This document shows positions 34,901-45,636 of a stretch of DNA of 64,000 nucleotides, piece by piece. Numbering within the stretch: the stretch's first letter is position 1; each line of letters opens with the position of its first letter. A model generated the notes under the pieces. It worked only from the letters and a program-made list of their open reading frames with translations. It searched no databases and was not told where the DNA came from. The position numbers and the translations under genes were made by a program. Source of the stretch: Labyrinthula sp. Ha (lineage: Eukaryota > Sar > Bigyra > Labyrinthulida > Labyrinthulaceae); NCBI GenBank assembly GCA_015227615.1, contig JAALGZ010000011.1, forward strand, positions 124,001-188,000, written 5' to 3'.

Positions 34901-34975
34901 GATTGCCGCCTAAACAAAATAATATATGACTACACTGGCCCTGATCTTATTTCTTACTTTAGGAATATATTGTAG
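31952..34975 (+). CDS. GCN2: GCN2-like eIF2-alpha kinase, compact form
   Basis: A 1007-aa intronless protein. Residues 1-120 resemble an RWD domain ([19 protein letters not shown]), the part that binds the GCN1 activator. The protein kinase domain runs from about 188 to 515: glycine loop GKGGFG (197-202), Lys219 in [12 protein letters not shown] (360-367), DFG (380-382) and APE (438-440). It has the acidic insert of eIF2-alpha kinases between strands 4 and 5 (about 258-310) and an unusual basic insert of some 45 residues in the activation loop. The C-terminal half looks like the histidyl-tRNA-synthetase-like domain (for example [15 protein letters not shown]) and a final small domain. GCN2 senses uncharged tRNA and phosphorylates eIF2-alpha. 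Family members are 1200-1650 aa with a pseudokinase before the kinase; here there is no room for one. Confidence 0.85.
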   Translation: MPPKNVFLAEELLALRTIFADKYKRNPNKREKTFISLKITPTDNKLEQSLFLKLGLWFDKKYPQTPANIFIEDKRGLSDSEAKSIVRKLTTEAINLSRLREVSVFPVHELCKTLLDELAKNQTHRFIAESLHEAASLSTENTIPLKVDSEEQQPIQIKRRESSTELIPETNIEDWMELKSHLKSRFLREFTEIEVLGKGGFGKVVRARHYLDQKDYAIKIIKLKDNTKQNRKILREVQSLADLVHENVVRYYQAWIEIFPVEENNTSSIIKHSFSYTEDTYTNKTSIDVFDDLDIKFDLEEAEIEEKEMEKILYIQMEYCSGETLGALMRSVKLSLELVWLYTRQILEALDFIHSSGIIHRDIKPDNILLDSNGVVKLADFGLAVERNKATEKQKEVKSPKPKNKQTSKKNHRLRPKEDSMIVKEELTTGVGTRTYQAPETIKSGKYDEKCDLYSFGIVLYEMLHGPFETGMERLVYISRIKKNPELFCETEIIALLLNNSPQKRPSALQILDSGKIPNVLDMKNRVFKDIVRMLKSVKKHTAAYDVILQTLFSQTISRKGSLLFQEREPVGSNMPIPRHSKRILQKQDYFETELVLIRSKVDKACLTFGFSPFDVQIFHPILENSVDRNTSYSVLNRKGTVLAVCNNLTESVAKGVISVVPDTESTHKSYTIKPIYFPQDTAETEVGKHPLSVWQLSLDYIQFLPFEEEHKFKHLSFVLTEFISCIREVVKEAGFHTILEVQYTDCTLQAKLFQLCGIKCEDTQNEVCERLLDFSSQSRLIDLDKVRPILTNGEFEALKKFCSGRLRETEETTRNQYFGLEFLGHKPSFRFFLPIGKHFNNQLYLRFVIKKNGKEIVFAEAGRYDHYFNSLTNKRRKETTFSFGLRLNLSKLVKFKVSLAEGLVFLDTSALVVDFNENRIEIKPPGFDHGILTLMTELRKEKVRVFSQYPMQASIDSILNYASSKGIRFLITKKEQNVFRLRDCRLNKIIYDYTGPDLISYFRNIL

Positions 34976-37900
34976 GACCCGTGTGGTTAATTTTGTTTTA
35001 GATATATAGTTTGATTCACCTGAAAACAACTTTCTCATCCACAAGGTCGAATTTGCCTAAATAGATTTATTCTTCAAGTTTTCGTGGTTCTTTATTTTTT
35101 TATGTTCGTATAATGTGTATTCGCAAGAACCAGTGCAAGTGATATAAATAGAAAACCTAATATTTTGAGGAGATGACACAAACTCCTTCATTATTCACTA
35201 GAATTATTAAATCCGATTTTGTGCTAATCTGCAACTTCCTGGAGCATTAAAATTGTTGAAGGAAAAATTTACATCTCCCTAAACCAGCATTCCATAATAT
35301 AATGAGAACTTATGGATCAGTTGATATCAGTAGGTAATTTCTGCCTTTTCCAGTTAACTATTCTGGTTGAATACGCTTTCATTGAAGAGAACAACTAGAA
35401 AACTCCCCTTTGTAAGCCTTTTTATATCTTAGGAAACAGTGTCTTCATGATATACGCTAGAGCAAAAAATTTGGTTTAGTTTGAGCTGGAATACCGTATT
35501 TAAACTTGAAGTTCAATTTCTCTTGTGTGACTGGAGTAACATAATAACCTTTTAAGTCTAAAAATCAAACACAGATCCCTCGTGCGGTTAGGCGATTACA
35601 TTTAACTTTGTTTTAAGGAATGGTGGGTTTTTGAATTAGAAAAGATTTTTAATAGCTATTGTATAAAATTAGATTGGGACTCTGGTTGCGGAAAAGTTAT
35701 TCTGGAAGGTATTATTCTCAATTCGCCCTACTATCCTTCTTAGCAGAGGTTTTCTCAGTTTCATTAAGTTGAAACGAGGTTGTATTTCTTTTATTTATGC
35801 ACTTTAGACTGTATAATAGATTATTTATTACTGCACCCAAGTAAAAAAGGCTTTTAAGTTTCCTGAAAATATGTTATTAATACTAAGAATATAAAATTGG
35901 TAAAAATGAATATACCAAGTATATGCTCACGTAACGTTTGATGTCGATGCAAATACTCATAGACTTTTGATTTTTTTTTATGTATATTACAAGAAAAAAT
36001 ATAAAGTTTTTGAATCTCCAGAGACACTAAAAGTGAGTCCTCAGATATGATGCACTTTTATACTTCATGAACCATTACCCATTTGAGACTACTTTTATTT
36101 GTCAACTATAGTTGCCATTCTTGATTGGTACATAAGCAATGATAGCTTCATCACTCTTTATTGTGAAGGTTCAGCTTATGACCCTGATGTCGCTATGATA
36201 CACACAGAGGTCTGGAAACAATAGCCCCTAATGCTATTGTTTAAGTAATTGACAGCAGAAGAGAAAACATTGGACAAGAAAAAGGAATTAGTTTCTCTTA
36301 CTTAGATTCTGGAAGAGGTTCATGGTTCAAACGAAGAATAGAAGGTGTTGACTGAGGCAGGTCTTTTAGATAGTAACCACCACACTTAGGGAGGAATTTT
36401 CGAGGGGGTATTTAAGATAGCTGTTCTGGACATTTTTCATTGCATTCGGTGTTTGTTACTGGAAATACTTATTTTTGTTAATTTGATAAGATCATATTTT
36501 AATGAAGTTTGTGTACCCCTTATGGTTTTTTGAATGTATGTTCTATGTAATGTTGCTTTGGAACCAAGGTGCTTGAAATGTCGGTGGTTCATGAAGAATT
36601 CTTGGATGTGGTATCCATTTAGAGAATAAACAATGAAAGTTGCTATTCGTAAGCAAGGTTTTGCTCTTCAATGTATGTCTTGTTAAAGGTAGCTATTGTT
36701 GGTTGTGAATAGCTTAAGAGGGTTATTATTTGCTTGAGATGTTTGTATGTGCACATGAACTGAGAACTGTGACCTGAAGATTATGTTTGGGCGTAAACAT
36801 TTTCCTAAAGGAGATAGTGAAGCTGAATTTTCTTTATTGCATTGCTTAATCCTTGGACTCAACCAAATTGAACTAATGTAGAGTAGGTTATCTTACTTAG
36901 ACTTTGGCATCTTAACTTTCCAACATCCAGTACTAGGTGGCTAATATGAGAAGGAATGATTTTATTCTGAACTAGCATAATCTTATTAGTTTGGAAGATG
37001 TAATCACACACTGAAATATTTTAAGTGAAAAGTAAGTTTGAGTAGAGTTTCTTGTAAATCACTATTGGCGATTTAACAAGTGTCTCTTGTTACAAAAGTT
37101 TCTTTCTTTAGACATGTTAGTTTAGGCAAAGAAAGAACCCGTGATTTGTTCTCTGGCAATTTCATCAGGTGGCTTTTAAATAGATATATCTAAATACTCT
37201 CTAAGAGCACCTATTTCAAAAATGTTAAAAACCCTCATAAACATCACCAATTTCTTCAATTGGAATTTCTGTTCAAATATCATTTTTACGATCAGCATAG
37301 AGAAATAACACAAGGAGCTTATATTCCTTCAAAGTACAAATACCTAGGTACTATTCCTCAAAAGCGACCCTCCTACCTGCTTTTTAAGCTACTTCTCAGC
37401 TGGCTCTCAGTTTTGCATCTGTGTAATTCGCAACTGATGGATGTTAGTGGATCAACTACTCTTAGAAAATATTCACAGTTTTCAACAATAAGAGCTCAAT
37501 GGCTATCTAAAACTAACCTCTGTAATAATGCTTGATTATATACAAGCCGTGGACTTTGCACTAAAGCACTTAATCAGTTATTATGTATTCGAGACAAAGG
37601 GCACTGCCTTCATTTAATTTGATTGCAATTATTATTATAACACAGTTTTTACGACATTAGGTCGTCAAACTTTCTGGTAACTTTATTCAACGGGCATTGA
37701 GTTATACTGAAATTTCCTAAAACTTACTCAGGCAAATATATAAAAAATAATTATTCACTTTATATAATCTGTACTCTGTGCCACTTCAGTTAAGGATTAC
37801 TCTATTTAACTGGTGAGAGCTACTGTGTATCTATGAAAAGAGATGGAAAAGTTAGATTTGAGCTCACCCAAGTATTTCATATTAAGTTATTAGTGAAAGC

Positions 37901-40605
37901 TTTTCTTCAAACCTTTATAATAATTAACTCTTCAATTCTCTGCTTTCGCCTTTCCTAGCTTTCTGCTAATATCTGAATCTACAGTCAGATACCAAGCAGT
38001 CGACTATGTAACACTCTCTTTTCTGGCAGTTTATTTTAGCGTTTTACAATATTATGATAATATTAAGCGAGTTTTGAAGATTTTCAATTTATATTGAGTG
38101 ATATAAGATTTTCCCAGCCAGTTTGAGGGTATATCAATATCGTCATATCATTTGGGGCTAGGGCTACATGTCACCATTCAGTCTTGATAGTTTTTTGCTT
38201 TGGTATTTCCTAATTTTTGAACTACTTTGTCGCCTTCTCTGATATTCCTGCATTCTTCTCTTGTGACGATTTGAAGCATTCTCCTGTTTCTTGCTCCTTT
38301 GTATAGATTCTCTAGATCACTTAACTACATCAATTTTGTACAGGCATAGCCTGTTTCCAATTTACGGAAACTAAGTTTATTTGGGTAGCGCATTCAGCAA
38401 ACAGTCTCTAAATATGTTCATTGAAGCATTATGGTTCCGTGCAACTGAAACTTGAGCATTTGGGGAAGATTCGGTAGATAGATCATAAGAACTAATATGG
38501 TTTGAGATGTTCAGATATAAAATTGAAGCATCATTTCAACAGTATTAAAGCTAGACAATAACATCAAAACTGAAAATATATGATAACAACATTTGAGTGG
38601 TGATATTTTGTTTGCACAAGCTATTTCCCTGGATATAGTCTGCATTGTACATTGTTACGCAAGAATTTTAAATCATTGTACATTTGGTGTGAAATTTGTA
38701 TGTACTCCTAAAATACTATACAAATATCAGAAACAATAAAATAAAACACTTAAATATTTTAGCTACTACCAATGGTTGAATGTTGTTTATTACATAGTTT
38801 TAAAGTTTTTGTAAAATAGAATTATACTATTTGTTTACCTATATTTAATACCATAAAAATAAGAATATAAGGACTTTCCATTGTTTCACTGAGAATACTA
38901 CTTCATTTTCGCGATGTATTCATTAAAACCAGGTAGTTTGAAGTTAAATTTTTCTCTTGACTTCTTATTGCTATAGCTCTGTGAAACTTAGAGTAAAAGC
39001 TATAGCATGAGTGTTCTTAGTAAAGTGTTGCAAAGAGCAATAGTAGCGTATAGGTTGTAGAATAGAAAACTCAAAAGCAAGCAAGAAACGTTCACGAAGG
39101 AAATCAAGATATTAAGATAATGCTAAGTCTGGTTATACTCGGACACTAAGCAGTCGAGTGTACGACTCTCACCATACTGACTGTTTACACTTTACATAGT
39201 TACAATACAATATTACATTACTGCACAATTGGTACAACTTTACATAATACATTTTTACTAATACATAAGCACAGGAAACAACAGATCGTAAAACTTCGAT
39301 ATCTCAACAGGTGCTTGAAGTTAGAAGACGTTAGTTTTATCATTTTAAATTATTCTTCAAACTCTTTCATTTTGTTTAAGTTAGTATACGTATCCTCATA
39401 CACATATAGACGAAACAAGCAATTACTTGTCTAACTGCTATAACTTAACATTTGCACCCTAATCATTTTATATTCTTTGTAACAGTGGTTTTATATACTG
39501 CATGAAAATCTTATCAGCCACATAGACATTATTAAACTATTTAAACGATGGTAAAGCAAGTAAAGAACCGGATTATATGATACTTCAAAGAGTTATTAAC
39601 TTGGAATCCTTTTTAGGTACAACGCTAGTATAGCTCGGAACTTGAGTCTATGAAAACATCTAGTAATTACTCTATATCATAAGATTAAAACCTAGTAACT
39701 AAAATTAAAAATCTTAATACATGCAGTAAGCTGATTTTATTTTTTTCATGAAGGCTCATTTGTTCGCAAGAAACTATTGTTTGACACAAAGTTAAGAAAC
39801 CAAGAACTTGGAGTAAAATCTATAGCTGCAAAATAGTGCAGAATGTTTTGATGATCATGGACTGACCTATAGCTGACAGATAGGAAGAATTCTTCGGTTT
39901 TTAGGGTGAAAATTTTGATTGGAGAATCAGCAGCAAGAAGAACAAAGCTTGCTGAATTTCAGATTTTCAGGTCAGTCTTGGATCAAGGTATGTTGAAATA
40001 GCTGTGTCTGGTTAGCACCCAACTGCGAATTTCCTACTGCGTCATTAATCAATGATGATAGTATTTGACCATATAAAAACATTATATCTAAATGAAATAT
40101 TTATAAGACTTGAGCTGAGTTCGTCATGACAACTTTTGAACAAATTTTCAATTGAGGATCTGTGTGTTGAAACAAGATCTTACGTTATAGTGTATTCTTG
40201 ATCTTGGACGAGCTGTTTCCCGAGCTCTGTTTTTTTTACTATTCTTTCAATGCTCAAAGAAACCAATACATTCAGAAAGGATTGCATTCAACTGGTGATT
40301 TAGATAGGAACTTATGAACAGCAGGAGTACGTAGAAACACAACAGAAAAACTAGGTAATAGGAACAAGATTCACTTTCAACGACTAAGGGTTATAGACAT
40401 GGTCAAACCTAATCCTGAAAAAAATAACTATAACTTTCCCCTTTACATTAAAACAAAAAAAATTTCAAGGAGATCTTTAGGACTTATCTTATCTGAGCGC
40501 AAGCGTTATTACATGAGAGTAATATCTAATAACTCATGAGTAGAAAGGAAAGTTTCCTATCACACAAATGCTTAAGAAATTTATGATACAAGATAAACAC
40601 TAACT
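34976..40605. other. 5.6-kb gene-free stretch
   Basis: No supportable gene; the longest frame is 91 codons near 37260 and is not protein-like. Two loosely similar segments around AAGCAGTCGA occur near 38000 and 39150. No RNA gene or transposon was recognised. Confidence 0.45.
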
Positions 40606-42537
40606 TCAACTTATTTTTTTCCAAATGTCATCAGATTTCTTAAGAGCATGTCCACCGTACCTTAAACAAAACTCGGCTCTATTCGCTTTGTTTGCTCTAT
40701 CGATTGTATGATGAAAAAATAGTATGTCATGAATATATCCAAGTCCAAAGAGACCAAGAGTACAAGAATAAAGTATACCTTTGAGGTAATAAGGTCGACC
40801 AAAGTGAAACCAATGGACTCCAAGTATTCCAAGGGGAAATATAGCCAGAATTCTTTTAACATCTTCTGTTTCAATAGTAGCAGGACACAAAGGAGTTTTT
40901 TCGAATAGAGCTTCATTTTCCGCCTTTGCAGTCCTAAATACAGAAGAGAAACACACTATATCATGTAAGTAACCCAAACCAAATAGTCCAAAAGTAGATA
41001 TATACAACAAGCCAAGCTTAGGCCTATTTAAATAAAACCAATGGGCTCCAAAGAAACCCAAGAATATACAATAAAACAAACCCTCAGAATGCAGCAAAAC
41101 ATCGTTCTCATTAATGACTGTTAAGCCGTACTCTTGTGGTGAGAGAGAATCTTCACTTGCAGAAACTTTCCTAGCCATCAGACCAACAGGTACAGCAGTA
41201 TTTTGTTCTGCTTGTTCACTTTCAAGGGCTACATACTTAGTCTCTATATCAGTACATGAAGCACCACTTGGTGGTGCGTTTGTAATAAGAGGTTGAGAAG
41301 ACGACTCAAATAGTTGATTTCTACTAACAGTAGGTTGAACTGCTTGTAAAGGAGAGGTCTTAATACGTTTTTTGTCAATCCATGCTTCGGTTTCACTTTT
41401 CATGAAGGTCTCATTATCGTCTACAGGTCTCTCTCTCTTAGTTTGAGTTTTCAACATTCGTAACAGAGTTCGTGTGCTTTTAATTAAGAACTTTGAGGAA
41501 GTAGTCCTAGCTAAAATTTTATAATAAATATCATTCTTATCTGTTGGATTTAACTCAACAGGTTGAAGCAGAAAAACTTCAAAAATAAAGCACATTTCAG
41601 AAGGTGATAATTTTCCAGAGCCAAGGGAAGTTGGTTTCTTCAAACGATTCAACTGCATGTCAAGCCTCCAACTTGATGACTTGAACGATATTTTACCATT
41701 AAAATCAACACCAGAGGACGCACAAGTAAGAGCAAGTTTTCTATATTCTTCACTTGATATTATTCTTTCCTTGGATCCTAACTTCAAGTTAAAATCAAAT
41801 TCCTTTTCAATATCAGAATTAAATAAAGAAACTCTACCTAACGCAAACGAGTCTTTCTCTGCGGAAAATCCTGAAGGTGAAATTACCTTCAAGTCTATTG
41901 GTGCGGAACAACTTGATCCCTTCGTTTTGTGTGGAGAATTTGATAATCTAGACTTCAAATAATCACCATGAATAGGACAGTATGGAAAACATTGAAGATT
42001 TTTTCGATCATTTCTATAATACAGATCAAGAAATTTTGTGGTAAATTCCAGAGTGACCAGATCGGAATGGGGTGGTTCTCTCTTATATCCAAACTTATGG
42101 CCTTTCTGGCAGTATGTATCCATCGAAGATACAGACACAGATGAGGACATTGGAGTTCCTTGGTTAGGTTCTGGTTTAGCATCCAGATCAGGAAGAAGGA
42201 AAGAAAAATCGTACGTATCTGAAAGTGCTCTTTCTCTTGAAAGTTCATAATACAAAGAATTTAATCTGTCAAACGAGTTCGAAATTTTCAGAGGGTGAGA
42301 AAGAGAGCCTAAGAATCCATCCTCAATCACATCGAAGCTAGGAATAGGTTTTTGCGAAGGTATAGTTGACTGCTCCTGGTGTTGAAGATAGTCTGTGTTT
42401 GCTTTGAAACCAGTTGCAGAAACAAAATTATACAAAGGTTTGAAGGTAACTTCATCCGGTCCTGTTATGTTTTCTTTATAGATATCATCATTATAATCTT
42501 CGTATTGGTAATCATATACCTCCCTTGCAAGTGCCAT
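40606..42537 (-). CDS. protein with two tandem TM2 domains and a long soluble N-terminus
   Basis: A 643-aa intronless protein. The last 160 residues hold two TM2 domains. The first (about 485-531) reads FLGFFGAHWFYLNRPKLG and then LFGLGYLHDI; the second (about 562-611) reads PLGILGVHWFHFGRPYYLKG and then LFGLGYIHDI. Each is a pair of membrane helices linked by a short loop with the family's aromatic FYL/FHF core. The first 480 residues are polar, Ser-rich and of no recognised family. TM2 proteins are known from bacteria, animals (almondex/TM2D) and protists, mostly of unclear function; a role in membrane remodelling or signalling is only a guess. It diverges from KRI1 across 110 bp. Confidence 0.78.
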   Translation of the reverse strand: MALAREVYDYQYEDYNDDIYKENITGPDEVTFKPLYNFVSATGFKANTDYLQHQEQSTIPSQKPIPSFDVIEDGFLGSLSHPLKISNSFDRLNSLYYELSRERALSDTYDFSFLLPDLDAKPEPNQGTPMSSSVSVSSMDTYCQKGHKFGYKREPPHSDLVTLEFTTKFLDLYYRNDRKNLQCFPYCPIHGDYLKSRLSNSPHKTKGSSCSAPIDLKVISPSGFSAEKDSFALGRVSLFNSDIEKEFDFNLKLGSKERIISSEEYRKLALTCASSGVDFNGKISFKSSSWRLDMQLNRLKKPTSLGSGKLSPSEMCFIFEVFLLQPVELNPTDKNDIYYKILARTTSSKFLIKSTRTLLRMLKTQTKRERPVDDNETFMKSETEAWIDKKRIKTSPLQAVQPTVSRNQLFESSSQPLITNAPPSGASCTDIETKYVALESEQAEQNTAVPVGLMARKVSASEDSLSPQEYGLTVINENDVLLHSEGLFYCIFLGFFGAHWFYLNRPKLGLLYISTFGLFGLGYLHDIVCFSSVFRTAKAENEALFEKTPLCPATIETEDVKRILAIFPLGILGVHWFHFGRPYYLKGILYSCTLGLFGLGYIHDILFFHHTIDRANKANRAEFCLRYGGHALKKSDDIWKKIS

Positions 42538-42647
42538 CTAATTAATAAAGTTGATTCTTGTCCAACACCTATTTAAAACGGCTCGATCCGTTCCAATGGA
42601 AGAAAACAAAATTTTAATATTTTGGGTAATATTTTCAAGTGGATATA
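42538..42647. promoter_or_regulatory. bidirectional promoter between the TM2 gene and KRI1
   Basis: A 110-bp spacer between divergent start codons. A CCAAT box (CCAATGG) lies at 42593-42599, about 50 bp from each ATG. It is the second compact divergent promoter in the window to carry such a box. Confidence 0.45.
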
Positions 42648-44360
42648 ATGGAAAGTGATAATGAAAGTTCTGGTGAAGAATTCACCATCAATAAAGAATA
42701 TGCTAATAAAGTAGCTTAACATTTCTTATAAGTCTTAGTTTAACCAAAAACATCGAGAAGATGATTTGAAAAGATATAGAGATATGGAATCAGATGAAGA
42801 TTCTAATGAAGTAGAGGTATTGTTTCATATCGAAGTTAACTGTATAGGATGAAACTGGAAGAGCTTTGGACAGAAATTTGACGACCCAAATTATGAAAAC
42901 AATATCTATGATTAGAAATAAAAAGAAAGAAATTTATGATTCTGATTTCAAGCCATTTTCTATGGAGAATTCTACAAAAGTAGCTGTTTCACAACAGAGT
43001 GCTAAACCCTTTACTTATAAGGACATGATCCGACAGGAGGCACTTGGGAAAATGAAGCATACAGAGTCACCAAGACAAAAAAACTCTTATACTACACAGC
43101 AAAATGAAACTCAGTTAGAATTTACAAAGATGACCAATGAAGAATGTTCAGATGACGAAGATTTTCTAGTTGAGACGAAGGAAAAACGAGTCTTACCAAA
43201 ACCAAAGAATATTAAAATATCATCTGAGAAAGATACTGATCAATTCTTGAGTAATTTTATTACCAACGAAGTGTGGAAGCAAGATGCCGAATTTGACTTT
43301 TTGGAGTTCGATGAGCTAAATCTTAAAGAACAAACTGAGGATCCTGAAACCAGAGCAAATAAGATAAAGCAAAAAGTATTTTTGTTTTTACTCTTATTTT
43401 TAGCTTATGGAGGACATTGAATTTGAAGAGAAAGCAGATAGTTTTGAACATAAATACAACTTTCGATACGAAGAAGAAGGAGCAGATATTTTGATCAGTC
43501 ATCCAAGAAACCCTGCTCAATCTGTAAGAAAAGAGAAGAAGAAAACGGCAAGGAAACGACAGCGCGAAGCTAAGAAACAAAGACAAGAAGAGCAAAGGAA
43601 ACAACAGTTGGAGGAACTGAAGAGGTTAAAAAAAATAAAGAAGAAAGAATTGGAGAAACGAGCAGAACAGACATTTTCATCTGGCGGAATGAAGGGAGAT
43701 AATTTTAGGGAGAAACTTGCTTCATCTCTGGATGACGAATTTAATGAAGAAGAACACGAGAGGTTAATGCAGGAAATGTATGGTGATGAATACTACGGTG
43801 AAGAGGAAAGCGAAGAAGATCCAGAACTTCTTAAGAAGCTTGTTGAAGATGAAATATTTCATGAAAAAGAGGTCAAACCAATGAATATAAGAGAGAATAC
43901 TATGAGCTCAGGCAATACTTCCGAGAAAAAAGATATTATACTTCGCGAGAAAGACACATTAGCAGCTGAAAACCTTGGTAAGCAAACAAAGTTTAAATAT
44001 AGGAGTGTGGAGAAAAACTCTTTTGGATTAACTGCTGCTGAGATCCTGAGTGCAGATAGGAAAACTTTGAACCAATTTGTCTCTGTTAAAAAACTTGCGC
44101 CTTACCTGGATCAAGAATGGAGAGCCTCATCTAAACAAAGAAAAACGTTCAGAACAAATTTGAAAAAGCTTAACATGACACAAGCAGAGCAAGTTCAGGA
44201 GAAGAAACAAAGAACGTTTGAACGCGTTAAAAAGGCAAAGCTACTTAAGGGTACTTTTAGTGAAGAAAACCCAAAAGCTGGTCAACATTCTATAGAAGAT
44301 TCTGCAAAGAGGAGTAAAAGAAAGCGGAAGAGAAAAACCGTAGCACATAATACTTCCTAG
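42648..44360 (+). CDS. KRI1: KRI1 ribosome-biogenesis factor
   Basis: Four exons (42648-42710, 42739-42816, 42848-43375, 43404-44360) separated by introns of 28, 31 and 28 nt give 541 aa. The N-terminus matches KRI1 (INKEYANK, then FNQKHREDDLKR), followed by LTTQIMKTISMIRNKKKEIY. The centre has the FEHKYNFRYEEEGAD and SHPRNPAQSVR signature (about 235-267), a long lysine-rich helix, the acidic HERLMQEMYGDEYYGEE segment (about 340-357), and the conserved C-terminal block with FGLTAAEILSADRKTLNQFV and SVKKLAPYLDQEW. Yeast Kri1 acts in the nucleolus with Krr1 in 40S subunit assembly. The right part, from 43041, belongs to the tandem duplication; a 5'-truncated copy starts at 58879. The tail is basic (KRSKRKRKRK), fitting nucleolar targeting. 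Confidence 0.92.
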
Positions 44361-44979
44361 TGTATTAAACTAACAATAAGTTTATGTGTTCATGAAGTTT
44401 GGCTTGAGCTGTGGAAAATTAATACTTTGTAAGTGCATATTTTTGAATTTTTCTTATATATTGAAGTCTAATATTCCGTATCGATTTAAGTAGTGAGCTT
44501 TCCTTTGTTCTTATCGTTATGTTTGTTTATTTGGCTTTTATTCAAGCTCTTGTTTCTTTTGTTAGTGATCAATTATTAAAACACATAGACTTTGAAAAAT
44601 TATATAAAAAATAAAAGTTGAAACTAAATGCTTAATGATTCAAAAATGTTTTTCAACCATGCAGCGCTTATTTTTTAGTTTTGGTACTTCTCTCTATAAA
44701 CTCAGGTTACAAGTACTTTTATATTCGTTAATTGAATGAGACTTAATCAAAAACAATAGACAAAACATAATCTCAGTTTCTATGAACTTAGAAATAATAT
44801 CTTCTTTATATATTTAGAACATCATTCTATTCTGGTAGAAAACTGAGTATAAAAAACATTTTTTCTATTGTTTATGAGATTTATCGAAGATTCTTTATTA
44901 TTTTACTAAACTTCCTGGATAATGAAAATAATGTAATTGTTCAATACCTTAAAATTCAAACTCTTAACAAACTTATTTT
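44361..44979. other. intergenic spacer between KRI1 and the 218-aa gene (copy A)
   Basis: Convergent spacer of AT-rich sequence that holds both 3' UTRs. It has a close counterpart in copy B (60199-60817) with scattered substitutions and small length changes in A runs. No gene was seen. Confidence 0.6.
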
Positions 44980-45636
44980 TTAAACTACTTCTTCAGCCAA
45001 TTCAGCTTCAATGACATCCTCATGCCTCTGGTCAATTTCATCTAAGGGCACAAACTCAGCGACGGGATACGGAATTTCCACGGGTTGTTCAGGAACTTGA
45101 TTGATTCTAGGTTCATAGTTATTAAAATAATTTTTCAAGGCAGTTCTTATATTTTTTTTCCATTCATCTTGTTGTTTAGTACTCCATAATAAAAGACGGG
45201 GAAGTAGTATAAAAGAAATAATTGAACCAATCATATAAACTATAAAACCCCAAGGAAGCCAAACAGAAATATAAAACAAGACCGAAAGAGCGATAAAGTA
45301 GCAGAAAATATATTTCAAATACAGGAATAGTGTTCTGGGAAATCTATTTGTAGATATAATAACCTTCGTCTTTCGATTATTATATCTTTTGAAACGGAAC
45401 AATTGTATCCATGTTTTATCTTTTATTTCTATTTCTAATAGAATCTGTTTCCTAATCTCGTCGATCTGAACTACTCTTGGATATTCCCCTGTTGGAACAC
45501 CTAAACTGCCAAGGCGGCGAATTTGATGATCAACCTTTGCAGCTTCCCAGACAATATCTAACTTGTTGGTTACTTTTGTAGTTAATTTATAACGAAATTT
45601 TGTTGATATTACTTGACTCATCTTTTGTGTTTGCAC
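44980..45636 (-). CDS. two-helix membrane protein, 218 aa, copy A (family unknown)
   Basis: Residues 1-105 are soluble and rich in charged residues (for example RRLGSLGVPTGEYPRVVQID, TWIQLFRFKRYNNRK). Two membrane helices follow (about 106-125 and 129-148, IFCYFIALSVLFYIS and FIVYMIGSIISFILL), then a short cytosolic-type tail (KQQDEWKK...) ending in an acidic segment (DVIEAELAEEVV). No signal peptide or known domain is seen. The paralogue at 60818-61474 is nearly identical at both ends but differs at about 17 of 51 positions between residues 112 and 162, that is, across the membrane segment. Retention of the frame in both copies argues that it is a real gene. It runs convergently with KRI1. 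Confidence 0.72.
   Translation of the reverse strand: MQTQKMSQVISTKFRYKLTTKVTNKLDIVWEAAKVDHQIRRLGSLGVPTGEYPRVVQIDEIRKQILLEIEIKDKTWIQLFRFKRYNNRKTKVIISTNRFPRTLFLYLKYIFCYFIALSVLFYISVWLPWGFIVYMIGSIISFILLPRLLLWSTKQQDEWKKNIRTALKNYFNNYEPRINQVPEQPVEIPYPVAEFVPLDEIDQRHEDVIEAELAEEVV

Noticed and set aside
29108-35955. GATGTCGATGCAAAT found in two deserts
   Set aside because: Only 15 bp match and flanks differ; expected by chance at this scale.
37985-39190. Two similar segments around AAGCAGTCGA about 1.15 kb apart
   Set aside because: Similarity needs gaps and covers under 50 bp; too weak to call a repeat family.
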